A program made the position numbers and the translations under genes. Positions 23,789 through 32,225 of a stretch of DNA of 64,000 nucleotides are shown here, piece after piece (the first letter of the stretch is position 1; every line of letters starts with the position of its first letter). Below the pieces are notes generated by a model. The model was not told the DNA's origin and ran no database searches. It was given only the letters and a program-made list of their open reading frames with translations. This DNA is from Clostridia bacterium (GTDB lineage Bacteria; Bacillota; Clostridia; TANB77; CAG-508). Where the stretch lies: NCBI GenBank assembly GCA_017937285.1, contig JAGBDU010000010.1:1-64000 (forward strand). The letters are read 5' to 3'.

Positions 23789-24706
23789 ATGAAAAAAACA
23801 AGTAAAATTATTTTTAGAATTGTAGTATTTCTCATTATTGCATTAGCGAGTGTTGCAATATATTATTTTGTATTATCATTAAATAGAGCGAACAAAAAAA
23901 GTAGTGAATTAGATAAAAATAGTGAGAATAGTAGCGTGGTAGAAAATAATACACAAGTTGGAAGTAATAATACTAATAATGTGGTTAATAGCAATGTAAC
24001 CCAAAATTTTATAAATGAAGATCAAAATATTAAACGAAGCATTACATTAAAAAATAGTGAAAAAGAGGTAAGAAGATTAACAGTTGGGGTAGCTAATTTT
24101 GTATGCAAGGAGCAAGAACCAACCATATATGGATTAGATTCATCAATAGCAAAAAAGATAGAGAATAAATTAAAAGAAAATTATACTAAAGTATGGAAGG
24201 AAATTAATGAACAGTCACAAGATTCAGATGTTAATGAAATTCTACAAGGTTATAATGAATATGGATATGCAGAAGAAATTGGATTTGAACAGGAGTATGA
24301 AATTGAATATTATAATAATAAAATTATAACATTTAAACGTATATTTTCAGGAAGTTTAGGAGGAGTATCATGGGACTCAACATCAGGAATATCATTTTAT
24401 TTAAATAATGGAGAAGAGGTTAATATTGAAGATATTGTTATAGATAAAACAAACTATCAAGATGCATGTCTTAAATCTGTATATAAACAATTAAAGAATG
24501 ATGAAAGATATGATGAATTAAATGAAGGATATGAAGAGATTGTAAACGATGCTATTGGAAAAATAAGTGGATATATTGTAAAAGAGGGTATTATGTGTGT
24601 AGAGATACCTAAGTATAGTATTGCTAGTGGAGCAGCAGGACAGTTTGATTATGTCGTAAGTTTTGATGAGATTAGCGATTATATTGACATAAGCAAAATA
24701 AAATGA
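23789..24706 (+). CDS. Membrane-anchored DUF3298-like protein
   Basis: This 305-residue protein has one N-terminal membrane segment (about residues 8-30), an Asn/Ser-rich linker to about residue 75 and an extracellular domain. The C-terminal part, with ISFYLNNGEEVNIEDI followed by a helical stretch and YSIASGAAGQFDYVVSFDE, resembles DUF3298, found in RsiV-type anti-sigma factors and cell-surface proteins. No sigma factor gene is adjacent, so that role is not supported. Starts after AAAGGGGGA. Confidence 0.65.
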   Translation: MKKTSKIIFRIVVFLIIALASVAIYYFVLSLNRANKKSSELDKNSENSSVVENNTQVGSNNTNNVVNSNVTQNFINEDQNIKRSITLKNSEKEVRRLTVGVANFVCKEQEPTIYGLDSSIAKKIENKLKENYTKVWKEINEQSQDSDVNEILQGYNEYGYAEEIGFEQEYEIEYYNNKIITFKRIFSGSLGGVSWDSTSGISFYLNNGEEVNIEDIVIDKTNYQDACLKSVYKQLKNDERYDELNEGYEEIVNDAIGKISGYIVKEGIMCVEIPKYSIASGAAGQFDYVVSFDEISDYIDISKIK

Positions 24707-24774
24707 TTTTTTATTGATAATAATTTTTCAGATTATACATTAGATAGACTAGAATTTTTAAAAATAAATTTTTT

Positions 24775-24832
24775 GGGGACGGAGAATCGGGGACGGAGAT
24801 TGCGGTAAGACCGCAATCTCCGTCCCCGAAAT
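24775..24832. repeat. GGGGACGGAGA repeat pair ending in a perfect hairpin
   Basis: Two direct units are followed by an inverted one. GGGGACGGAGATTGCGG pairs over 17 bp with its complement around TAAGA, without a T-run. It ends six bases before the glmM -35 box. Confidence 0.85.
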
Positions 24833-24837
24833 TCTAT

Positions 24838-24866
24838 TTGACTTATTGTGAGTTTAAATATATAAT
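24838..24866 (+). promoter_or_regulatory. glmM promoter
   Basis: TTGACT (24838-24843), 17-bp spacer, TATAAT (24861-24866), 30 bp before the start codon. Confidence 0.75.
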
Positions 24867-24896
24867 AAAACAAGATTTTTTGAGGAGGTACAATAT

Positions 24897-26276
24897 ATGA
24901 GAAAATATTTTGGAACAGATGGTATCAGGAGAATTGCAAATACAGAGCTAACTCCTGAACTTGTATATAAAGTAGCAAAAGCAGGTGCATATGTATTATC
25001 AAAACACACAGATCATGCACCAACAATTTTTATAGGAAGAGATACACGTATATCAGGTACTCTAATCGAAAGTGCAATGATTGCAGGATTTTTAAGTTAT
25101 GGTGCAAATGTAAAAATATTAGGAGTAATGCCAACACCAGCAGTTGCATATTTAACAAAAAGATTTAAAGCAGATGCAAGTGTAGTTATTTCAGCATCTC
25201 ATAATACATATGAATTTAATGGGGTAAAATACTTCAGTAATAAAGGAATGAAAATTCCAGATGAACTAGAAGAAGAAATAGAAGAAGTAATGGACTCAGG
25301 TAAAATAAATGAACTAACAGCTGTAAACGACAAAATAGGAGTATCTGAAATAAGAACAGATTTATTAGATGAATATGTATATTTTTTCAGAAAGAATTTC
25401 GAAGAGGAATTAGAAGAGCTAAATAAAGATGACTTCGTTGTAGCAATAGATACAGCAAATGGAGCAACATCAGTTGTAGCAGATAAAGTATTTACAGTAC
25501 TTGGAATAAAACATCATATATTAAACAATAATCCAGATGGAATTAATATAAACGATAACTGTGGTTCAACACATTTAGGAATGTTAAAAGACTATGTTAT
25601 AAAAAATAAATGTAGCCTAGGAATTGCATATGATGGAGATGGAGATAGATGTTTAGCAATAGATGAAAAAGGAAATGAAATAGATGGTGATAAAATTTTA
25701 GCAGTGCTATCAAATTATTTTAAGAAAAAAGGAAAATTAAACAAAGATACAGTAGTAGCAACAGTAATGAGCAACCTAGGATTAAACAAATATGCAAAAC
25801 AAAATGATTTAAATTTTGTTCAAACAAAAGTTGGAGATAGATATGTTTTAGAAGAAATGCTAAAAAACGGATACAACTTAGGAGGAGAACAATCTGGACA
25901 CGTAATATGCCTAGACTACAATCCAACAGGTGACGGAATATTAACATCATTAATGCTAATAAGAGCAATATTAGAAGAAGAAAAAACAGCATCAGAAGTA
26001 GCATCAATAATGAAAGCATATCCACAAGTATTAATAAATGCAAAAGTATCATCAGACAAAAAATACGACTTTGACAAAGACGAAGAAATAAAATCAGAAA
26101 TAGAAAAGCTAGAAAAAGAATTCGATGGAAATGGAAGAGTATTAATAAGAGCCTCAGGAACAGAACCATTAGTAAGAGTAATGATAGAAGGTGAAAACCA
26201 AAACTACATAAAACAAAAAGCACAAACAATAGCTAATCTAATAGAACAAAAACTTGGGGACGGGGCAAAAAATTAA
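24897..26276 (+). CDS. glmM: Phosphoglucosamine mutase
   Basis: GlmM converts glucosamine-6-phosphate to glucosamine-1-phosphate on the way to UDP-GlcNAc and peptidoglycan. The 459-residue protein begins RKYFGTDGIRRIAN, has the phosphoserine loop ISASHNTYEFNG, the metal loop DGDGDR and the C-terminal RASGTEPLVRVMIEG. Length is usual for the family. The last six residues, GDGAKN, and the stop codon are encoded by a GGGGACGGGGC repeat that starts at 26256, so the original C-terminus has been replaced. AGGAGG precedes the ATG. Confidence 0.95.
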   Translation: MRKYFGTDGIRRIANTELTPELVYKVAKAGAYVLSKHTDHAPTIFIGRDTRISGTLIESAMIAGFLSYGANVKILGVMPTPAVAYLTKRFKADASVVISASHNTYEFNGVKYFSNKGMKIPDELEEEIEEVMDSGKINELTAVNDKIGVSEIRTDLLDEYVYFFRKNFEEELEELNKDDFVVAIDTANGATSVVADKVFTVLGIKHHILNNNPDGININDNCGSTHLGMLKDYVIKNKCSLGIAYDGDGDRCLAIDEKGNEIDGDKILAVLSNYFKKKGKLNKDTVVATVMSNLGLNKYAKQNDLNFVQTKVGDRYVLEEMLKNGYNLGGEQSGHVICLDYNPTGDGILTSLMLIRAILEEEKTASEVASIMKAYPQVLINAKVSSDKKYDFDKDEEIKSEIEKLEKEFDGNGRVLIRASGTEPLVRVMIEGENQNYIKQKAQTIANLIEQKLGDGAKN

Positions 26277-26278
26277 AG
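26256..26278 (+). repeat. GGGGACGGGGCAAAAAATTAAAG unit, left of the Y1 transposase
   Basis: This 23-bp unit overlaps the glmM 3' end. The inverted partner is at 27171-27193 on the other side of the transposase gene; further copies are at 29592, 29628, 29687, 52315, 52403 and 52458, with a variant at 47761. Confidence 0.9.
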
Positions 26279-26405
26279 TAAACATAAATTACAAATAAGT
26301 AATAATCCGAATCCAAAAAATAAAAATTAATTTCATAGGGGTTAAAAAAAGATGTACATTAAGTACGCTGGGGGCAAATTTTAAAGTAAGGAATGGTGAA
26401 GAAAT

Positions 26406-27158
26406 ATGTCTCGTATAGCAAGAAAAGACTTAAATGCATCTTTTTTTCATGTTATGTCACAAGGCATTAACAGAGAAAAAATATTTTATAAGGAAAGTTA
26501 TCGTAAAAAATATTTAGATTTAATGAGGGAAAATGAAAAAAAGCACAATATAGAAATAATTGCATATTGTGTTATGTCAAATCATGTACATATGCTAATT
26601 TATACAGAGCAAATTAATGAGTTGTCAAGATTTATGCGTATGATAAATACAAGTTATGCCAGATATTTCAATTGGTACGAAGAAAGAGTGGGTTATGTTT
26701 TTAGAAATAGATTTAAAAGCGAGCCAATATTAGATGAAAAATATCTATGGCAATGTATAAAATATATACATAAAAATCCAGTAAAAGCGAAAATGGTGCA
26801 GAAATGTGAAGATTATGAGTTTTCATCATACAATGATTATAAGAAAAAAACAGGAGTTGCTAAAAATAAAATTTTAAATAAAATATTTGAATCTGAAAAT
26901 TATTTTTCGAATATAGAACATGCAGATGATTTTTCGGGTTTTATAGAAGATGAAAATAATAAAGAAGAAGTTATGGAAGAATATATTAAAGATTTTCTTT
27001 GTAGAAATAATACGGTGATACCTGAAGTTTTAGAAGATAAAAAAATGTTAAAAGAGCTGATAAACGTACTTTTGAATAATGCAAATATGAGTAAAAGAGA
27101 TGTAGAAAATAGATTGAATATATCTTCGTGGAAACTAGGGCAAATATTGAAATTGTAG
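26406..27158 (+). CDS. REP-associated tyrosine transposase (Y1/IS200-like)
   Basis: This 250-residue protein has the HUH motif as SNHVHMLIY near residue 59 and an N-terminal ARKDLNASFFHVMSQGINRE typical of REP-associated (RAYT) transposases. Candidate catalytic tyrosines lie in YIHKNPVKA and its surroundings. A C-terminal helix-turn-helix-like part (NMSKRDVENRLNISSWKLGQ) may bind DNA. RAYTs cut single-stranded REP hairpins. The gene is flanked by inverted GGGGACGGGGC units, and such units occur across the window, which fits a transposase and its substrates. Confidence 0.85.
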   Translation: MSRIARKDLNASFFHVMSQGINREKIFYKESYRKKYLDLMRENEKKHNIEIIAYCVMSNHVHMLIYTEQINELSRFMRMINTSYARYFNWYEERVGYVFRNRFKSEPILDEKYLWQCIKYIHKNPVKAKMVQKCEDYEFSSYNDYKKKTGVAKNKILNKIFESENYFSNIEHADDFSGFIEDENNKEEVMEEYIKDFLCRNNTVIPEVLEDKKMLKELINVLLNNANMSKRDVENRLNISSWKLGQILKL

Positions 27159-27170
27159 AAATTATGTAAA

Positions 27171-27193
27171 TTTTAATTTTTTGCCCCGTCCCC
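27171..27193 (-). repeat. Inverted GGGGACGGGGC unit, right of the Y1 transposase
   Basis: Inverted copy of the unit at 26256, with a one-base difference at its outer end. Begins 12 bases after the transposase stop. Together the two units bracket the gene like element ends. Confidence 0.9.
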
Positions 27194-27202
27194 AATTGAC
27201 AA

Positions 27203-27232
27203 TTGACACAAATTATTAACTCATGCTATAAT
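27203..27232 (+). promoter_or_regulatory. Promoter of the 27334 gene
   Basis: TTGACA (27203-27208), 18-bp spacer, TATAAT (27227-27232), leaving a leader of about 95 nt. Confidence 0.65.
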
Positions 27233-27333
27233 ATTAAAATCAAGTAAAAACTCGATGTATACGTATTAATTTAGTAATCTAAATTAAAAAAGTAATTTTT
27301 TGTACGAAAGTTTGACAAAAAAGGAGTGCGATT

Positions 27334-27930
27334 ATGAATATTAGAGATTTAAACGATGTGGTACGGTATTTAACAGAAAAAGCTCCTGAGCTAGAGCTAA
27401 AAAGAGGTCAAACAACATGTATTGAAAAATTTAGACTTAACCCTGCAAATAATTATGAGGTAGTTCAGGTTTTTTGTAACGATTGGGATAATAATGGACC
27501 AATAGCTGAATTCTGGAAAGGGTACTATAAAAAGAAACCTAAAATATGTACAGGTTTTTTTGGACCACAAAACAGTCATTATTTTAAAAAGCAAGGAGAC
27601 TTAAACTCAATAATAACTGAAATAATGAAAGAAAAAAAGCGTATCGAAATTTGTCCGAAAATCATTAAAGCATTAGAAAGTACAGTCAATATTAATAAAA
27701 CTTTAAAAAGTATATACCAGCCAATTTTTCCAAAAGATATAACTGCTTGCGATGATGAAAAATCATGGTTAATATCTTGCGAATCATTTAGGTGCAAAGC
27801 TAATCAGAGATGTACTATGACTGTAGAAGAAGTAGACAACTCTTGTTTTTATTTTAAATATCAGCTAGAAACGTGGCAAAATAACAAATATGAATTAGAT
27901 TCTGCAGGTATGTTTATTATAGCTATTTAA
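27334..27930 (+). CDS. Hypothetical protein, 198 residues
   Basis: I do not recognise this protein. It is soluble with no signal peptide. A conserved-looking block VFCNDWDNNGPIAEFWKGYY lies near residue 48. The C-terminal half has several cysteines (TACDDEKSWLISCESFRCKA, then QRCTM), which could bind a metal. It has its own promoter and ends before a palindrome that may terminate it. Confidence 0.5.
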   Translation: MNIRDLNDVVRYLTEKAPELELKRGQTTCIEKFRLNPANNYEVVQVFCNDWDNNGPIAEFWKGYYKKKPKICTGFFGPQNSHYFKKQGDLNSIITEIMKEKKRIEICPKIIKALESTVNINKTLKSIYQPIFPKDITACDDEKSWLISCESFRCKANQRCTMTVEEVDNSCFYFKYQLETWQNNKYELDSAGMFIIAI

Positions 27931-27942
27931 ACAAAATTTTTC

Positions 27943-27984
27943 TTGACTAAAATTCCCTATGATTATATAATCATAGGGAATTTT
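27943..27984 (+). promoter_or_regulatory. metG promoter embedded in a perfect 36-bp palindrome
   Basis: TTGACT (27943-27948), a 17-bp spacer and TATAAT (27966-27971). A perfect palindrome covers 27949-27984 with arms of 17 bp around TA, so the -10 box lies at its centre. It could be an operator, or in RNA read from the upstream gene a terminator. Confidence 0.65.
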
Positions 27985-28008
27985 AATTTATAAAGGAGAT
28001 GTCACATT

Positions 28009-29589
28009 ATGGAAAAGAAAAAATTTTATATAACAACACCAATATACTATCCAAGTGGAAAATTTCATATTGGTACAGCATATGCAACAACATTAACTGA
28101 TTGCATAAGAAGATATAAAAAAGCAAGAGGTTATGACACATACATGTTGACAGGTCTTGATGAGCATGGTCAAAAAATTCAAACTGTTGCTGAAAAAAGA
28201 GGTTTAACTCCACAAGAACATGTTGACGAAATGGCTGATAAAGCAAAAGAATTATGGAAATTAATGGATATAGGCTATGACGATTTTATAAGAACAACAG
28301 ACGAAAGACATGTTAAAGCGGTACAAAAAATCGTTGATATATTTTTTAAAAACGGAGATATTTATAAAGGAACATATGAAGGCTGGTATTGTATGCCTTG
28401 CGAAAACTACTTTACAGAAACACAATTAGTAGATGGCAAATGCCCAGATTGTGGTAGAGAAGTTAAAAAAATGCAAGAAGAATCATATTTCTTTAATATG
28501 AAAAAATATGAAAATTGGCTAAAAGAATTTTATAAAGAAAATCCACACTTTATAGAGCCAGAATCAAGAAAAAATGAAATATTCAACAATTTCATAAATC
28601 CAGGACTAGAAGATTTATGTATAAGCCGTGCAACATTTGACTGGGGAGTTCCAATGCCAAATGATCCAAAACATGTTTTATATGTATGGCTAGATGCCTT
28701 AACAAACTATATTACAGCACTAGGTTATATGTCTGATGATGACACTTTATTTAAAAAATACTGGCCAGCAGACTTACATATAGTAGGAAAAGAAATAATA
28801 AGATTTCATGGAATATATTGGCCAATATTCTTACACGCATTAGGTCTAGAGCTTCCAAAACAAATATATGCACATAGCTGGATAGTAATGAAAGACGGAA
28901 AAATGTCTAAATCTGTAGGAAATGTTATTTATCCAGAAACATTAGTAGAAAGATATGGGCTTGATGCAACAAAATATTACTTATTAAGATTAATGAGTTT
29001 TTCACAAGATTCAATGTTTACCCCAGAAGATTTTGTAGATAGATTTAACTACGATTTGGCAAATGATTTAGGTAATTTACTAAACAGAACAATTGGAATG
29101 ATGAATAAATATTTCGAAGGAACTATACCAACAAATATAATAGAAAGAACAGATTTTGATGATGATTTAGAAAACTACACAAAAGAGCAAATATCAAAAG
29201 TGGAAGAAAAAATGGATACATACTATGTAAGTAATGCACTAGCAGAAATATGGGCTTTAATAGGAAGAACAAACAAATATATAGATGAAACAGCACCATG
29301 GACTTTATCAAAATCAGAAGAAGGAACAGAAAAGCTAAAATCTGTAATGAACCATCTAGCAGAAAATTTAAGAAAAATAGCAATATTATTATCACCATTT
29401 ATGCCACAAACATCAGAAAAAATGTTAAAACAATTAGGAATATCAAAAGAAACAGCAACATGGGATAGCATGAATTCAAATAGTGAAATTTCAGAAAATA
29501 CAAAGGTAATATCAAAAGGAGAGCCTCTATTTGTAAGATTAGATAGAGAAGAAGAAATTGAATATATAAAAAATGCAATGAAGAAATAA
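28009..29589 (+). CDS. metG: Methionyl-tRNA synthetase
   Basis: MetG charges tRNA-Met. The 526-residue class I synthetase shows the HIGH-type motif GKFHIGTAYATT near residue 20, a zinc knuckle with CMPCENYF and CPDCGREV, and GKMSKSVGN near residue 300. It ends after the anticodon-binding helical domain without the C-terminal tRNA-binding domain found in longer forms. AAAGGAGATG precedes the ATG. No T-box leader is present, since the promoter lies only about 40 bp upstream. Confidence 0.96.
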   Translation: MEKKKFYITTPIYYPSGKFHIGTAYATTLTDCIRRYKKARGYDTYMLTGLDEHGQKIQTVAEKRGLTPQEHVDEMADKAKELWKLMDIGYDDFIRTTDERHVKAVQKIVDIFFKNGDIYKGTYEGWYCMPCENYFTETQLVDGKCPDCGREVKKMQEESYFFNMKKYENWLKEFYKENPHFIEPESRKNEIFNNFINPGLEDLCISRATFDWGVPMPNDPKHVLYVWLDALTNYITALGYMSDDDTLFKKYWPADLHIVGKEIIRFHGIYWPIFLHALGLELPKQIYAHSWIVMKDGKMSKSVGNVIYPETLVERYGLDATKYYLLRLMSFSQDSMFTPEDFVDRFNYDLANDLGNLLNRTIGMMNKYFEGTIPTNIIERTDFDDDLENYTKEQISKVEEKMDTYYVSNALAEIWALIGRTNKYIDETAPWTLSKSEEGTEKLKSVMNHLAENLRKIAILLSPFMPQTSEKMLKQLGISKETATWDSMNSNSEISENTKVISKGEPLFVRLDREEEIEYIKNAMKK

Positions 29590-29591
29590 AT

Positions 29592-29711
29592 GGGGACGGG
29601 GCAAAAAATTAAAGTTTTCAAATAAATGGGGACGGGGCAAAAAATTGAAGTTGTCATAAAATTAAATAGTAACAGAGATTATGAAAACTTTAATTTTTTG
29701 CCCCGTCCCCA
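29592..29711. repeat. Three GGGGACGGGGC units, two direct and one inverted
   Basis: Units at 29592-29614 and 29628-29650 (plus) and 29687-29710 (minus). The outer ones can pair over more than 20 bases, forming a large hairpin directly after metG and before the next promoter. Confidence 0.9.
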
Positions 29712-29723
29712 ATAACAAAAACC

Positions 29724-29752
29724 TTGACTAATTAATTTGATGTATATATAAT
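29724..29752 (+). promoter_or_regulatory. Promoter of the 29793 kinase gene
   Basis: TTGACT (29724-29729), 17-bp spacer, TATAAT (29747-29752). Confidence 0.75.
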
Positions 29753-29792
29753 TACTCATGAATAAGAAGTAATAAAAACGGAGGAAAAAATA

Positions 29793-30368
29793 ATGGCAAA
29801 TTCAAAAATTATAGTAGTAGAAGGAGCTCAAGGAGCTGGAAAAACAACAATAACAGATTATTTAAGAAACAGTATAAAACACACTAATTTATATAGATTA
29901 AGTGGAATAAGTGATAGTACAAAATCAGGACTTGAAAAATCAAAAAAAATGTATGTAGATTTATTAGAATATACACAAAAAATGGAAAATTTAAATATAA
30001 ATTTATTATTCGATAGAACGTTCTTTTCTGAAGAAAATTATTGCAGATTAGGATTTAAAGAATATTCTTTTTCAGAAGTATATACTGAATTATTAAAACA
30101 ATTCAGTAAGCTAGATTTTGATATTTATTACATAACTTTATATTTAAAAGATGAGTCATTATTTGAAGAAAGGCTAAAAAGAGATGGCAAAGTAGAGCCA
30201 TCATATGCTAAATTTAGTGGTCAAAGTAGTGTAAACCAACAACGAGTATACTTACAAATGGCAGATGAAATAAAAGAAAAATATCCAAATATTCATGTAT
30301 TTAACATAGAAAATAGCAAACCATTATCAGAAACACAAGTAGAGCTAAAAGAAATTTTAAATTTTTAA
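29793..30368 (+). CDS. Deoxynucleoside/thymidylate kinase-like P-loop protein
   Basis: This 191-residue kinase-like protein has Walker A VVEGAQGAGKTTITDYL near residue 10 and a LLFDRTFFSEENY motif near residue 70, in the place of the DRY/DRS motif of dTMP and deoxynucleoside kinases. A lid-like Arg-rich segment (FEERLKRDGK) follows. It is close to thymidylate kinases in size, but without the usual EPGGT loop I would not call it Tmk. Substrate is uncertain. Confidence 0.65.
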   Translation: MANSKIIVVEGAQGAGKTTITDYLRNSIKHTNLYRLSGISDSTKSGLEKSKKMYVDLLEYTQKMENLNINLLFDRTFFSEENYCRLGFKEYSFSEVYTELLKQFSKLDFDIYYITLYLKDESLFEERLKRDGKVEPSYAKFSGQSSVNQQRVYLQMADEIKEKYPNIHVFNIENSKPLSETQVELKEILNF

Positions 30369-30518
30369 ATAAAAATTATATTTATAGCTATCTAGCTCAA
30401 AGATTTATTAATAAACTAAAAGTAGTGGTTATTAAACTAAATCAAAATTGTAACAAGTTGTAAAATATTAATATTATCACAACAAAATTATTACATAAGA
30501 AAGATGAGGAAATACAAA

Positions 30519-31160
30519 ATGAATATAAGTGAACCAAATTTAGATGGAATTACAGAATGTAACACAATAAAAGGGGTAATAAGAGAAGCTAAAATAAGAG
30601 ATATGGATGTTGCATGTTGCTTTTTCAATAAATGCTATGAAGCAAATGTTGAAACCGACAGAATGGAATTTAGCTCTTGTGAATTTAAAGATTGTATATG
30701 TTTAAATAGCAAATTTGAAAAAGTATATTTCACGGATGTTTTATTTGAAAATTGTGATTTTTCAAATACAATGTTTTATGAATGCAATTTTGTAAGGGTT
30801 ACATTTAAAAATTGTAAATTAGTAGGATCAAACTTTTGTAATGTAAATATGTACAATATTTTAATGGATAATTCTAACATTTCGTATGCTAATTTATCAT
30901 TAGGAACATACAAAGAAGCATGTTTTTTTGAATCAAAATTATCAAATTCTATTATTCAAGAGGTAATTTTAAAAGATGTGGAGTTTGAAAGAACTAATTT
31001 AATAGCATCACAATTATGTAGAACAAATTTAAATGGAATAGATTTATCTAACTCAGATATAACTGGAGTTGCTATTTCACAAGAATATATTAAAGGACTT
31101 ATTGTAAATGAAATGCAAGCAGTAGAGCTGTCAAAATTATTAGGAGTAGTGATAAAATAG
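30519..31160 (+). CDS. Pentapeptide-repeat protein
   Basis: The 213-residue protein is built almost wholly of A(D/N)LxX-like pentapeptides, for example CEFKDCICLNSKF, NCDFSNTMFYECNF and SNISYANLSL, which fold as a right-handed quadrilateral helix. Some such proteins mimic DNA and shield gyrase, but most have no known role. ATG 30519 is preferred to 30504, which lies in the GAGGA ribosome binding region. It ends 15 bp before pta and may be cotranscribed with it. Confidence 0.85.
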   Translation: MNISEPNLDGITECNTIKGVIREAKIRDMDVACCFFNKCYEANVETDRMEFSSCEFKDCICLNSKFEKVYFTDVLFENCDFSNTMFYECNFVRVTFKNCKLVGSNFCNVNMYNILMDNSNISYANLSLGTYKEACFFESKLSNSIIQEVILKDVEFERTNLIASQLCRTNLNGIDLSNSDITGVAISQEYIKGLIVNEMQAVELSKLLGVVIK

Positions 31161-31175
31161 AAAGGAGAAAATAAA

Positions 31176-32177
31176 ATGTCTTTTATTGAAAATATGAAAC
31201 AAAGAGCCAAAAAAGATATAAAAACAATAGTATTACCAGAAGGTAATGATATAAGAACAATTAAAGCAGTAGAAAAAGTGTCACAAGAAAAATTTGCAGA
31301 TGTTATAGTTCTTGGAAAAAAAGATGATATCTTAAATATGGCAAAAGAAAATAATATAAATATTGATGGAGTTAAAATTATTAATCCTATAGAGGATTCT
31401 AGATATAATAAATTAGCGAATGATTTTTACGAACTAAGAAAAGCAAAAGGAATGACTTTAGAAAAAGCAAAAGAAATTTTAAAAGATGAAACATACTTTG
31501 GTATGATGATGGTTAAAGCAGGATTAGCAGATGGCTTAGTTTCTGGGGCATGTCATTCTACATCAAACACTTTAAGACCAGCACTTCAAATTTTAAAAAC
31601 AGCACCTGGAACAAAACTTGTTTCTGCATTTTTTGTTATGGTTGTACCAGATTGCGAATATGGAGAAAATGGAACATTTATTTTTTCAGATAGTGGACTT
31701 AATGAATATCCAGATGCAGAAAGTTTAGCAGAAATTGCTATTTCTTCAAGTAAAAGTTTTGAACAACTAGTAGGAAAAGAATCAAAAGTTGCAATGCTTT
31801 CATATTCAACTTATGGAAGTGCAACATCACCTCTTACTGAAAAGGTAGTTGAAGCAACAAAAATATTAAAAGAAAAAGCACCAAATTTAATATGTGATGG
31901 AGAGCTACAATTAGATGCAGCAATAATTCCAGAAATTGCAAAATCAAAAGCACCTGGAAGCCCAGTAGCAGGTAAAGCAAATACATTAATATTCCCAGAT
32001 TTAGATGCAGGAAATATTGGATATAAATTAGTACAAAGATTAGCAAAAGCAGAAGCCTATGGACCATTATGCCAAGGTATTGCAAAACCTGTAAATGATT
32101 TATCAAGAGGATGCTCTAGTGATGATATAGTAGGTGTTATTGCAATAACAGCTGTACAAGCCCAGACACAAAATTAA
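31176..32177 (+). CDS. pta: Phosphate acetyltransferase
   Basis: Pta converts acetyl-CoA and phosphate to acetyl phosphate; with AckA it makes ATP and acetate during fermentation. The 333-residue protein is the short clostridial form, with LVSGACHSTSNTLRPALQI, FSDSGLNEYPDAE and the C-terminal GNIGYKLVQRLAKAEAYGP. AAAGGAG lies before the ATG. Two acetate kinase genes follow on the same strand. Confidence 0.95.
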   Translation: MSFIENMKQRAKKDIKTIVLPEGNDIRTIKAVEKVSQEKFADVIVLGKKDDILNMAKENNINIDGVKIINPIEDSRYNKLANDFYELRKAKGMTLEKAKEILKDETYFGMMMVKAGLADGLVSGACHSTSNTLRPALQILKTAPGTKLVSAFFVMVVPDCEYGENGTFIFSDSGLNEYPDAESLAEIAISSSKSFEQLVGKESKVAMLSYSTYGSATSPLTEKVVEATKILKEKAPNLICDGELQLDAAIIPEIAKSKAPGSPVAGKANTLIFPDLDAGNIGYKLVQRLAKAEAYGPLCQGIAKPVNDLSRGCSSDDIVGVIAITAVQAQTQN

Positions 32178-32225
32178 AAAAAATAAGTTAATATAAAAAA
32201 TTGAAAAAGACAGGAGTTATTGTGT

